IMG/VR virus record: IMGVR_UViG_3300014499_000031
Span: 1 to 25,438 of that record
DNA from: a virus
DNA: 25,438 nucleotides
Direction: 5' to 3' (one strand)
How positions within the stretch are numbered: position 1 is the stretch's first letter; every line of letters begins with the position of its first letter. Below, one piece after another: positions 1 to 6,935 of the stretch. The position numbers were made by a program, and so were the translations under genes. Below the pieces are notes generated by a model. The model made no database searches. It was not told the DNA's origin and worked only from the letters and a program-made list of their open reading frames with translations.

Positions 1-1
1 A

Positions 2-172
2 GCAGAAGTAATTTATAACTATGTGAAAGAGAATGGAATAAATAAGTATGTCATCATAGATGATTCTGATCATGGATACAGTAAATTATTTACTTACCAG
101 TGGATTCAGCCTAAATCGCATATAGGAATTAGTCATGGTAATTACATGCAGGCTATGCTGACGCTTCAATAG
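2..172 (+). CDS. C-terminal end of HAD-like protein (RNA-repair 'Swiss army knife' type), partial
   Basis: An open frame enters from the left edge and stops with TAG at 170-172, leaving the last 56 residues. It reads KYVIIDDSDH in the middle and ends with HGNYMQAMLTL. This resembles the C-terminal half of the HAD domain found in RNA-repair 'Swiss army knife' proteins, where a YVILDDD-type strand and a final Gly-Leu-Thr-like helix (here GISHGNYMQAML) are typical. The catalytic N-terminal Asp motif would lie outside the window. The link to RNA repair is an inference from this short match; it fits the RNA ligases and nucleotidyltransferase further along. It could be another HAD phosphatase. Confidence 0.5.
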   Translation, partial: AEVIYNYVKENGINKYVIIDDSDHGYSKLFTYQWIQPKSHIGISHGNYMQAMLTLQ

Positions 173-190
173 ATAATATATAATCTTACA

Positions 191-661
191 ATGAAATCTG
201 AATTTTTAACTAAAACATACTTGGTATGTAATTCTTCTGTATTTAATCAAATCAGAAAAATAGAAGGTTTTTCTCTTAATTTAGGAAGATCATTATTGAA
301 TATGGATAAAAAATTCATTCCTTCTGATGTTGTTATTCAAAAGCATATCATGTTTTTTGATGAGATCCTTCAGCTTAATGGATATTTAGGCAGTCTTCAC
401 GTTTATAATAACTCAAGATATTCGCAGGATCAATTCTCTGTGTTCAACGAGAAGAATAGAGTAGATATTAGAATGGAAAATAAAACTATCTTAGAAGCGA
501 TAAATGAAGGCTTAAATAAGATGGCTGAAATATGCGGAATTAAAGCAGATATAGCTCCACCTCCAGCAGATGCATCCAAAGAACAAAAATATGTAAGGCC
601 GGCGAAAAAATTGGAAGAGATGACTTTAGACGAAAGAATTCAATTTGCTCGAAACCGATAA
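191..661 (+). CDS. Hypothetical protein, 156 aa
   Basis: I do not recognise this protein. It is soluble, with no signal peptide or membrane segment. The middle holds a charged, mixed alpha/beta-looking region. Residues 120-138 are Pro/Ala/Lys rich (IAPPPADASKEQKYVRPAK) and look like a linker before a short charged C-terminal helix (EEMTLDERIQFARN). It starts 18 nt after the preceding stop, behind a TATATAAT element at 175-182, so it probably has its own promoter or continues the upstream operon. No Shine-Dalgarno is visible. Confidence 0.75.
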   Translation: MKSEFLTKTYLVCNSSVFNQIRKIEGFSLNLGRSLLNMDKKFIPSDVVIQKHIMFFDEILQLNGYLGSLHVYNNSRYSQDQFSVFNEKNRVDIRMENKTILEAINEGLNKMAEICGIKADIAPPPADASKEQKYVRPAKKLEEMTLDERIQFARNR

Positions 662-697
662 TATATAAAATAAATATAATAATCAAAAATCTAACAC

Positions 698-1363
698 ATG
701 AACACTACATTAGCAAAAAGCACACAACATGCCTGTAACTTATTATTAAACTCCGGATTAACTGAAGATGGTTCTTTAGGCGCTATGTCTAATGCTGCTA
801 TTGCGAATTTGATAGCTAAGCTTAAAGATATATTTGAAAAAAAACATTATGTGTGGAGCACTAATAATTTAATAGGAATTAGAACTAGCGATGTGTATAC
901 TGACGAATTTACAGATATAGGAATTATAGTAGAAGGAGATTCTTTAATGGCATATCCTATCTCTACCAAACCAGGAATGAAGTATTTAGATCATCCAGAA
1001 AATGCTAATGGCTGTGCTTGTTTGAAAGAAGGACAATACCTAAACATGTGGCAATTTCATGATGAATTTAACGGTTGGACTGGAGATCCATATATGATGC
1101 AGGTAAGTCCTTGTAATGTTTATAGAGAAGTAAATCATGGAACATCTATCAATAGAAATGCGCATGTGGATACAGGATTATTTGGAGTTAATTATCATTC
1201 TTGGAAAGGTTTCAATAGTGAACATGTGGCTAATTTGTCAGCAGGGTGCCAAACTATGAATGAATCAGTATTAGTAGGCGAAGTGCTTCCTCACTTAGAA
1301 AAATCGTTCAAAGGAACTCCTACAACATATACTCTCATTCACACAGACGATTTCAAAGCTTAG
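698..1363 (+). CDS. Putative peptidoglycan-active protein (H...SAGC motif), 221 aa
   Basis: The C-terminal half carries H167 in GVNYHSWKG followed by LSAGCQTM (S181-C184). This spacing and motif resemble the His...S-x-G-C active site of L,D-transpeptidase-like/endolysin-associated domains, in which the Cys is the nucleophile. The N-terminal 50 residues are helical (LLLNSGLTEDGSLGAMSNAAI) and could be a small cell-wall-binding unit. No signal peptide is seen, as expected for an endolysin delivered by a holin. Residues 55-115 look like beta strands with YPISTKPG. A TATATAAA element lies at 662-669. The lytic assignment is inferred from the motif only; the rest does not match a family I can name, so a structural or unknown role is possible. 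Confidence 0.45.
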   Translation: MNTTLAKSTQHACNLLLNSGLTEDGSLGAMSNAAIANLIAKLKDIFEKKHYVWSTNNLIGIRTSDVYTDEFTDIGIIVEGDSLMAYPISTKPGMKYLDHPENANGCACLKEGQYLNMWQFHDEFNGWTGDPYMMQVSPCNVYREVNHGTSINRNAHVDTGLFGVNYHSWKGFNSEHVANLSAGCQTMNESVLVGEVLPHLEKSFKGTPTTYTLIHTDDFKA

Positions 1364-1527
1364 TGAGGCAGTAATGTCTTATTAGACCAATCATTGTCGT
1401 CGCCTCCAGTGCCTTTATCATTATCATTTCCTCCTCCACTATTGAATATAATGGATAGGGCTATGACAAAGACTAAAATACCTACAACTCCTTTGCCTAC
1501 AGGACTTAATGCGAAAAGCAATATCAT
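1360..1527 (-). CDS. Small membrane protein, 55 aa
   Basis: Reading the minus strand from ATG at 1527 gives a 55-residue protein. A hydrophobic segment at about residues 14-33 (GVVGILVFVIALSIIF) is followed by a Gly/Asn/Asp-rich tail (GGGNDNDKGTGGDDNDW). The ATG overlaps the TGA of the 88-aa gene upstream (ATGA), which supports translational coupling and a real gene. Its stop overlaps the stop of the convergent 221-aa gene. A single-span protein beside a putative lysin could be a holin or spanin-like factor, but nothing in the sequence proves that; the function is unknown. Confidence 0.65.
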   Translation of the reverse strand: MILLFALSPVGKGVVGILVFVIALSIIFNSGGGNDNDKGTGGDDNDWSNKTLLPH

Positions 1528-1790
1528 TTTATTTCTTCTTTAAATTCTTTAACTTTTTCTTTTATCCATTTAGGAATTCTATTATCGTCTATTAATCGGT
1601 AAGAAACATCAGAATATTTTCTTTTGATGTATTTTCTTTGTTCTTCAAATGTAGTTTTGACAGGAACTTCTACAATATTATGCCTGGTGCCAAAATTTTC
1701 TTTTGTTAAAGGACCTGCCATTTTACCGCCATAACTCCTATAAGCTAAAATTTTGCCTTCGTATTCTATGAAATATTCTATCTTAATCAC
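1524..1790 (-). CDS. Hypothetical protein, 88 aa
   Basis: This is a small basic protein of unknown function. It has a beta-rich N-terminal half (IEYFIEYEGKILAYRSYGG) and a charged helical C-terminus (WIKEKVKEFKEEIK). The start is GTG at 1790-1788, which overlaps the TGA of the preceding 159-aa gene (GTGA). It is therefore probably translated by coupling as the middle member of a three-gene minus-strand operon (159 aa, 88 aa, 55 aa). No membrane segment or catalytic motif was seen. Confidence 0.7.
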   Translation of the reverse strand: MIKIEYFIEYEGKILAYRSYGGKMAGPLTKENFGTRHNIVEVPVKTTFEEQRKYIKRKYSDVSYRLIDDNRIPKWIKEKVKEFKEEIK

Positions 1791-2266
1791 TTTTTATCTA
1801 TTTTAAAATACTTCAATACTGTTGCTATAGGCATATTAGGATCAGAATCTTCTAATAATTCTTTTCTTATTGTTTCTCCGTAAAAATCCAGTCCTAACAA
1901 TTCGTCAGCCGGTATTGTGTGCAATTGACTCCATCCTAATTCTAACTCATTAGCCTTCTTGGCTCTTACATAGTTTAGATCTTCCATCATTACCGCTCCT
2001 AGTCTCACTAATTTGCCTTCTAAGAAATAAGATTCGTAATCAAAAAATGCATAATGGCATTTTATCAATTCCTTTCTGTGGAAATTTATTTGTTCGGAGT
2101 TGTGCTTGGATTCTAAAAAATAAGGATTTTGATTTTTTCTTTCTATTTTTTTGACTGTATAGTAGTTGTTATCGTATCCATCGAGTCTTTGTACTAAGTC
2201 TCCTTCTTTCAAATTCACATCCTTTTTAGGCTCTAGTGCATAACCTAATATAATTCCTCTAATCAT
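1787..2266 (-). CDS. Hypothetical protein, 159 aa
   Basis: I do not recognise this protein. The first 60 residues look like a small beta-barrel (LKEGDLVQRLDGYDNNYYTVKK), reminiscent of SH3/KOW-like phage proteins. A mixed helical second half follows, containing RAKKANELELGWSQLHTIPADEL. It is the first gene of a leftward operon whose three members overlap stop-to-start. The start was chosen as ATG at 2266-2264; upstream is an AT-rich divergent region (2267-2356) shared with the rightward 224-aa gene. Confidence 0.7.
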   Translation of the reverse strand: MIRGIILGYALEPKKDVNLKEGDLVQRLDGYDNNYYTVKKIERKNQNPYFLESKHNSEQINFHRKELIKCHYAFFDYESYFLEGKLVRLGAVMMEDLNYVRAKKANELELGWSQLHTIPADELLGLDFYGETIRKELLEDSDPNMPIATVLKYFKIDKK

Positions 2267-2356
2267 ATTTTCAGTTGTCTATAATAAAATATTGTTGCTA
2301 ATTTATTCCTTTTCTATCAAACATAGAAAAAAGTTTCATATTTAATATATAAAATA

Positions 2357-3031
2357 ATGGAATCAATAGGCTTTATTAAAGATAAATTTAGAGAAATATA
2401 TGTGGTTAAATATAGGAAGAGTAAGATTCATGATAGAACATGTTATCATTTTGAACTTTACAAAGAGACTGAATTTGTAGGAGCATTTGAATTCGATGTT
2501 TATGATGACGAAGAATATGCAATATCAAATGATGCTTCGATAGAACCTAAATATCAAGATAAAAGAATTTATAGTGCGTTATTACTTTTTGCTAAGGATT
2601 TTTTAATAAAGAAAGGATTAAAAGGAATAAAAAGTGAAGGAATACATAGAAATGGCAATTCTGATGCGTCTTGGAGCAAAGTTCCTGGAGCAAAAGCTAC
2701 TAAATCTCGCTATCCTATTGATGATACAGACCCTAAAGGCTTTACATATATAGACTATACGTTAGAAAGCAAAATGTTATTATCACGAGACAAAATAGTT
2801 AGAATTGCGGAAGCAATGAACAAATACGAGCCCGGTTTGAAAGTGTGGATTCATTTTCCTATTACCGAAGATTTGATTCAATGTAATATAGATGAATCAA
2901 CTAGAGATAAAGTATTATTATCTATTCCTGAAGATAGCGATTTATTTGGAGCTCCTAAATTTTGGTTTAAAAAGGCTAACATAGTAGGCACGGTATCAGA
3001 AAAACATGATGCTAATGAAAAAGATAAATAA
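2357..3031 (+). CDS. GNAT-like acetyltransferase domain protein (tentative), 224 aa
   Basis: Residues 55-95 read SNDASIEPKYQDKRIYSALL followed by a helix and KKGLKGIKSEG. This looks like GNAT motif A (beta-strand, V/I-x-P-x-Y-x-x-x-x-I acetyl-CoA loop, helix, then a strand). The preceding strands (VGAFEFDVYDDE) fit beta2-beta3 of the fold. The loop Q-D-K-R-I replaces the usual Q/R-x-x-G-x-G/A, so cofactor binding is uncertain. The C-terminal 100 residues (from about 125) are unassigned. A TATATAAA element ends 3 nt before the ATG. The 3' end overlaps the start of the next gene. The GNAT call is a reading of fold motifs and could be wrong. Confidence 0.45.
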   Translation: MESIGFIKDKFREIYVVKYRKSKIHDRTCYHFELYKETEFVGAFEFDVYDDEEYAISNDASIEPKYQDKRIYSALLLFAKDFLIKKGLKGIKSEGIHRNGNSDASWSKVPGAKATKSRYPIDDTDPKGFTYIDYTLESKMLLSRDKIVRIAEAMNKYEPGLKVWIHFPITEDLIQCNIDESTRDKVLLSIPEDSDLFGAPKFWFKKANIVGTVSEKHDANEKDK

Positions 3032-3395
3032 GTTTTTCTTATCTATCATTTTATTGATAAGCCTATCTGCATACCCACAGTTCATCCACAAAATTCCAAA
3101 TAAAACATTTATAAGTGATAAAACTATAGCATCTTTGCAATATCGTCCTATAAAACACATCGATCCTAATTTCAAAGTCACCATAAGGACTACTAACATA
3201 CATCCAGGAGCAATATCTATGTTAATTGGACAGCCTATTATAATGGATGGATTAATTATATCTCAAATAGCTAATTATAATTTAAGATTTAGGTTGAGAA
3301 TTCCTAAAGGACATAAGCTTTATATAGGCTTAGAAAATATGTCTTTAACTAATCAAAATGTCATTTATATTGGAGGCATATTTCTAGTTAAATAA
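3006..3395 (+). CDS. Exported small protein with signal peptide, 126-129 aa
   Basis: The N-terminus has Lys residues (MKKINK) followed by a hydrophobic core FFLSIILLISLSAYPQF, a typical Sec signal peptide with possible cleavage near residue 23-25. No lipobox Cys is seen. The mature part is about 100 residues with beta-strand character (LRFRLRIPKGHKLYIGLEN). Either ATG 3006 or ATG 3015 could be the start; 3015 gives the more usual MKK start. The gene overlaps the end of the preceding reading frame. It may act in the periplasm or host envelope during infection (for example exclusion or lysis), but no function can be assigned. Confidence 0.65.
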   Translation: MMLMKKINKFFLSIILLISLSAYPQFIHKIPNKTFISDKTIASLQYRPIKHIDPNFKVTIRTTNIHPGAISMLIGQPIIMDGLIISQIANYNLRFRLRIPKGHKLYIGLENMSLTNQNVIYIGGIFLVK

Positions 3396-3432
3396 AAAAT
3401 CCATAAAACTAATTTTTGCCTTTTGTATATAA

Positions 3433-3456
3433 GATTGTATAAAAATAAATACAATC
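3433..3456 (+). repeat. 8-bp inverted repeat (hairpin) upstream of helicase gene
   Basis: GATTGTAT at 3433-3440 pairs with ATACAATC at 3449-3456 around an 8-nt A-rich loop. It ends 6 nt before the helicase ATG. A TATATAAG promoter-like element sits just upstream (about 3426-3433). In mRNA the hairpin could affect translation of the first helicase piece. Confidence 0.5.
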
Positions 3457-3462
3457 GATATA

Positions 3463-3684
3463 ATGGAAGGTGTAGATGTTTACGATATTAAGAAAATAAA
3501 GCTAGATAAAACGCCTAGGCCAGCACAGATAAAATTGTTAGAATTCATAAAAGAATCTATCAAATCTAATCACAAAGGTATTATAGTCGATGCTCCAGTT
3601 GGGTGTTTAACGAAAAATGAAAAAATCAATATATATGTATTAAAAGATATAAACATTGATCATGACATTAAAAAAACATTATGA
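3463..3684 (+). CDS. DinG/XPD-like helicase, extein piece 1 plus short N-intein (73 aa)
   Basis: Residues 1-47 are the N-terminus of a superfamily 2 helicase and stop in the middle of the P-loop (GIIVDAPVG). Residue 48 is Cys, starting a block-A-like intein segment (CLTKNEKINIYVLKD) that ends at residue 73 with TGA. The missing half of the P-loop, SGKS, appears at 5304 directly after an intein C-terminus (ISNHN). Joined, they give DAPVGSGKS. The piece thus encodes 47 extein residues and a 26-residue N-intein, too short to be a functional helicase alone. The next gene starts inside its end (ATG 3662). The helicase function is established below from the other pieces; trans-splicing is inferred. 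Confidence 0.85.
   Translation: MEGVDVYDIKKIKLDKTPRPAQIKLLEFIKESIKSNHKGIIVDAPVGCLTKNEKINIYVLKDINIDHDIKKTL
3604..3681 (+). other. Split intein 1, N-terminal fragment (26 aa)
   Basis: It begins with the catalytic Cys1 (CLTKNEKINI, block A) immediately after the P-loop Gly and ends at the ORF stop. Block B is not in this piece, so the split point lies between blocks A and B. A 25-residue N-intein of this kind is known from the AceL-TerL intein; most natural split inteins have N fragments near 100 residues. Confidence 0.8.
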
Positions 3685-4864
3685 AATTTCAAAAGCTATA
3701 AGAAAAATAAAAAATAATTGTAATTATGATTATATTTATAATTTTATAATTGAATATAACGACGAATTAAACTTAAATTTATCTAAAATCGATGAATGGA
3801 TTAAAGAAGTATTAAATAAAATAATTTCTTCTAAAAAAGAATCTTTAAATTTTAATTTTTTGAATTTAAAATACAAAAAAACTTCTAAAGAATATTGGTT
3901 GATACGTGGATGGAATGAAGATTATAGTATAAATAAAGCAAAAGAATGTAATAAAGTATACTCTCATAAAATACAATTAAAAGAAAATGGTTATAGTGAT
4001 GAAGAAATAAAAAATATAATGCTTAAAAGATTTAAAAAAGGAGCGCAAACCTTAAAGAATAGAAGTGATTATGATGAAATAAGAAAAAAATATGGACATA
4101 AAGTAGATAAATATTTAAAGAGAATAAATGCAAATACTAATAAAAATTATACATTAGAAGAAGCAAAAACTATAATATCAGAAATACAAAGAAAAAATTC
4201 AAAAAGAAAATGGGAAAAACATAAACTAAATCCTAGATTTGATAAAATAAACACCAGATTAGAATTTTATTTAGCTAAAGGTTTAAATAAAGAAGAAGCA
4301 GAAAATGCTTTATATGAGAGACAAATAAAAAATGGATTAAATTATTACATTAATAAATACGGTTTAGAAAAAGGAAAGGAAAAGTATAATAAAAGAATAG
4401 AAGAATACAGAAAAAAGATAAAATTACACAGAAAAAAGTATCCACAAAAATGGATTACATCAGGTAAAAGATATAGTGATAGTTCTAAACGTTTTTTTGA
4501 TAAAATTATAGAAGAAATAACTGAATTAAAAGATATGAAAATTTATTATGCCGAAAATGAATATTTTATTTTTGATGAAAAACGTAAAATATATTTCTAC
4601 GATTTTTATATTAAAGAACTTAATTTAATTATTGAATATAATGGATTAGTTTGGCATCCTAAAGAAAGAATACAAAAAAATTGGAAACATGTTTATACTA
4701 AAAAAAGTTCCGAAACTTATTATGATTATGATAGATATAAAGAGCAATTAGCTATAAGTAAAGGTATTGATATAATGTCAATATTTGAGGATGAATTAAT
4801 TTATAAAAGAAAACAAATAATAAATGAACTATATTCAAGAATTAACAAGATTAAAAATAATTAA
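3662..4864 (+). CDS. Homing endonuclease, Vsr-like type, in the gap of split intein 1 (400 aa)
   Basis: This free-standing gene lies exactly between the two fragments of split intein 1. The C-terminal third has FYDFYIKELNLIIEYNGLVW followed by HP, then DRYKEQLAISKGIDIMSIFED. That is the D...I-E-x-N-G...H...K...G...I-x-E-x-E pattern of Vsr-like (EDxHD) endonucleases, the type reported in 'fractured' split-intein genes. The N-terminal two thirds are basic DNA-binding modules: EYWLIRGWNEDYS near 80 and YYINKYGLEKGKEKYNKR near 230, the latter shared with the GIY-YIG protein at 23788. ATG 3662 is preferred over TTG 3656. Composition is visibly more AT-rich than the helicase exteins, as expected of a mobile gene. 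Likely role: cutting intein-free helicase alleles so the insertion spreads. Confidence 0.8.
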   Translation: MTLKKHYEISKAIRKIKNNCNYDYIYNFIIEYNDELNLNLSKIDEWIKEVLNKIISSKKESLNFNFLNLKYKKTSKEYWLIRGWNEDYSINKAKECNKVYSHKIQLKENGYSDEEIKNIMLKRFKKGAQTLKNRSDYDEIRKKYGHKVDKYLKRINANTNKNYTLEEAKTIISEIQRKNSKRKWEKHKLNPRFDKINTRLEFYLAKGLNKEEAENALYERQIKNGLNYYINKYGLEKGKEKYNKRIEEYRKKIKLHRKKYPQKWITSGKRYSDSSKRFFDKIIEEITELKDMKIYYAENEYFIFDEKRKIYFYDFYIKELNLIIEYNGLVWHPKERIQKNWKHVYTKKSSETYYDYDRYKEQLAISKGIDIMSIFEDELIYKRKQIINELYSRINKIKNN

Positions 4865-5981
4865 TGATTTATCATATTATTATGATACGAATTTTAATAA
4901 TTATAGTGATAATGAATTAAATATTTTTTTTACTAAACACGTAAAAAAAAATAAACAAGAAATTTCAATGATAGATTTTTATAATTTAAAAGATAAAACT
5001 GTATTAATTGAATCTTTAGACGGATTTGTAAAAGTCGGTAATAAAATAAAAAAGGAAAATTTAGAATGTTATACATTATCTTTAATAGATAATCGTAAAT
5101 TATCTGGGGCATTTAATCATTTAGTAGAAACTGAAAGAGGTTGGATAAAACTTATAGATTTAACTAAAAATGATTTTGTTTTAACTATTGATGGTTTTAT
5201 AAAAGTAAAAAATATAAGACAAATAAAAACACAAGAGGTATATGATTTAGAATGTTTGCATATAAATCATAGATATTTATCTAATGGTATTTCGAATCAT
5301 AATAGCGGCAAATCATATTTAGCAATTATGTTCATGGATTGGTTTAAAAAGAACTTTGACATTTCTGCTAATTTTGATGTCTTAACAAATTCAAAAATTC
5401 TTCAAGAGCAATATACCCAAGATTTTGATTTTATGAACTCTTTATGGGGCAAAGGATCATACCACTGCGATACATACGATACTGACTGCGGAACAGGCGG
5501 AGAATGGTGCAGAATACAAAATAAGAAGTGTGAAGCTTGTCCATACTCTACAGCAAAATATAGATTTGAAAATGGAGATGTAGCATTGACCAATTTTCAC
5601 TTGTTTCTGACATATATGGTTTATATGCCGCAAGCTTGGAAACGTTCGTCTAGAGTCTTAGTAGTAGATGAGTGTTTACATCCAGATACATTAATTACAA
5701 TAGGAGATGATACAAAAAAGAAAATTATTGATGTGAAAATTGGAGATATTGTTAAAACCGTCAATGAACAAACAAAAAAAATAGAAAATAAACCAGTAAA
5801 AAAATTACATAAAAACCTAAATAAAGGTCAACAAATGTATGAAATAGAGTTAGAAAATGGCTCTACTATTAAAATAACTGGCAACCATAAAGCTAAATTA
5901 ACCAATGGGCAATGGAAAAAAGTTGAAAATTTAGATGGAACCGAAGATATTTTATATATAAATGAAATAGAATCACATTAA
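4824..5981 (+). CDS. DinG/XPD-like helicase, middle piece: C-intein 1, extein 2, N-intein 2
   Basis: Three parts are read in order. Residues 1-160 end in ISNHN, a C-intein with His-Asn terminus; block B-like FNHLVETERGW is near residue 97. Residues 161-283 are helicase: SGKS completes the P-loop, then a Cys-rich region (YHC, TDC, EWC, KKCEACP), TNFHLFLTY, and the Walker B strand RVLVVDE. Residues 284-385 start CLHPDTLITIGDD and carry TGNHKAKL (block B), the N part of a second intein, ending in TAA. The cysteines (102, 109, 116, 123, 126 of the spliced protein) match the Fe-S domain of XPD/DinG helicases. The start could be ATG 4968 instead, giving a 112-residue C-intein. This piece would have to splice at both ends. 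Confidence 0.85.
   Translation: MNYIQELTRLKIINDLSYYYDTNFNNYSDNELNIFFTKHVKKNKQEISMIDFYNLKDKTVLIESLDGFVKVGNKIKKENLECYTLSLIDNRKLSGAFNHLVETERGWIKLIDLTKNDFVLTIDGFIKVKNIRQIKTQEVYDLECLHINHRYLSNGISNHNSGKSYLAIMFMDWFKKNFDISANFDVLTNSKILQEQYTQDFDFMNSLWGKGSYHCDTYDTDCGTGGEWCRIQNKKCEACPYSTAKYRFENGDVALTNFHLFLTYMVYMPQAWKRSSRVLVVDECLHPDTLITIGDDTKKKIIDVKIGDIVKTVNEQTKKIENKPVKKLHKNLNKGQQMYEIELENGSTIKITGNHKAKLTNGQWKKVENLDGTEDILYINEIESH
4968..5303 (+). other. Split intein 1, C-terminal fragment (112 aa or more)
   Basis: The segment contains TVLIESLDGFVKVG, a block-B-like SGAFNHLVETERGW, a further strand pair (FVLTIDGFIKVKNIRQI), block F (VYDLECLHINHRYL) and block G ending in NHN, followed by extein Ser (+1). From Met 4968 it is 112 residues. 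Together with the 26-residue N piece this gives a mini-intein of about 138 residues with no endonuclease domain. Confidence 0.8.
5673..5978 (+). other. Split intein 2, N-terminal fragment (102 aa)
   Basis: It starts with Cys1 (CLHPDTLITI) directly after the helicase Walker B VVDE. It contains block B as GSTIKITGNHKAKL (T-x-x-H) followed by WKKVENLDGTEDIL, then stops at TAA 5979-5981. The length and split point are those of canonical split inteins. Confidence 0.85.
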
Positions 5982-5988
5982 ACAAACA

Positions 5989-6834
5989 ATGAATAATGAA
6001 ACTAAGGATAAAATATATGATTTAATAGAATTATATAAAAATAGATTTGTGCACAGTTCTAATATAAAAAGTGATTTTTTAAAAATCTTAAATGACAATA
6101 ATATAATTTTTGAAGAATTAAAAGATAAAAAATTAAATGTCGAGATAGTATTTGATTATTTGACTCTTCATTGGAATAAAAAATGTGCATTAGAAGGATG
6201 TCATAATATAACACAAAGAAATACTTTATGGCCTAGAAGAAATGGGCCTAAAGTTATGTATAAAAAAACTTGCAGTAAAGAGTGTAATTCCAAATTAGCT
6301 TCAAATAGACAAAAAGGCACAAATAATACTTCTTTTAAAATGTCAGAAGAAGCAAAAATAGAAGCCAGAAAAAAGCAATCTATAACAATGAAAAGAAAAA
6401 TATTTGAAGGTGAATTTATTCCTAATATTACTAATTCTTGGGCCGGATCTAAAGTATCATTATTTATAAATGGTAAAAATATATATTATAGATCTAGTTG
6501 GGAAGCATTTTTTCATTTGTGTAATCCTCATTTAGATTATGAAAAAATAATTGTTAAGTATTTTAAAAACAAAGAAGAAAAAAATTATATTGTGGATTTT
6601 GTAGATTTCAATAAGAAAACAATTTATGAAATTAAACCAGAAAAATTAAAAAGAGGTTCTATATATGATACAAAATGTAATGCGGCTTTAGAATGGGCAA
6701 AAATAAATGGATATGTTTTTACTATAATAGATAATACTTGGTTTTTAGAAAATGTTAAAAAGAATAAACATTTATTGGGAGAACAGAATGATAAAAATAT
6801 AATCATGAAAAGATTAAACCAATTTGATAAATGA
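5989..6834 (+). CDS. Homing endonuclease, PD-(D/E)XK type with Cys4 zinc finger, in the gap of split intein 2 (281 aa)
   Basis: Four cysteines (C66, C71, C95, C99 in CALEGC and CSKEC) suggest a zinc finger in the first third. A basic, NUMOD-like stretch (NNTSFKMSEEAKIEARKKQS) follows. The nuclease core begins at about 167 with YRSSWEAFF (E172). YIVDFVD (D203) and IYEIKPEKL (E214, K216) then form a D...E-x-K catalytic motif of the PD-(D/E)XK fold, as in TnsA-like and phage homing enzymes. K229 and helix AALEWAKINGYVFTIID complete the fold. The gene fills the gap between the fragments of intein 2, starting 7 nt after the N-intein stop and ending in an ATGA overlap with the C-intein gene. Nuclease class differs from intein 1 and 3 enzymes. 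Confidence 0.8.
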   Translation: MNNETKDKIYDLIELYKNRFVHSSNIKSDFLKILNDNNIIFEELKDKKLNVEIVFDYLTLHWNKKCALEGCHNITQRNTLWPRRNGPKVMYKKTCSKECNSKLASNRQKGTNNTSFKMSEEAKIEARKKQSITMKRKIFEGEFIPNITNSWAGSKVSLFINGKNIYYRSSWEAFFHLCNPHLDYEKIIVKYFKNKEEKNYIVDFVDFNKKTIYEIKPEKLKRGSIYDTKCNAALEWAKINGYVFTIIDNTWFLENVKKNKHLLGEQNDKNIIMKRLNQFDK

Positions 6835-6935
6835 AGATTAAATCGATAAAAAAAATTAATTATTCTGATGATGTATATAATTTACACATAGAAGATAATC
6901 ATAACTATTTTGCTAATGATATATGTGTTAGTAAT
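6831..6935 (+). other. Split intein 2, C-terminal fragment (35 aa)
   Basis: It starts at its own ATG and ends in Val-Ser-Asn before the +1 Cys. The penultimate residue is Ser instead of the common His, which is seen in some active inteins. The length fits canonical C fragments of 35-40 residues. Confidence 0.85.

Noticed and set aside
2996-3199. Minus-strand 67-aa hydrophobic open frame
   Set aside because: It is antisense to the signal-peptide protein at 3006-3395, without promoter or coupling.
3684-6834. Stops inside the helicase as sequencing errors in ordinary inteins with embedded endonuclease domains
   Set aside because: The breaks come with overlapping new start codons, intact endonuclease ORFs of different folds, and natural intein fragment boundaries. 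The same layout recurs in the RNA ligase on the other strand.
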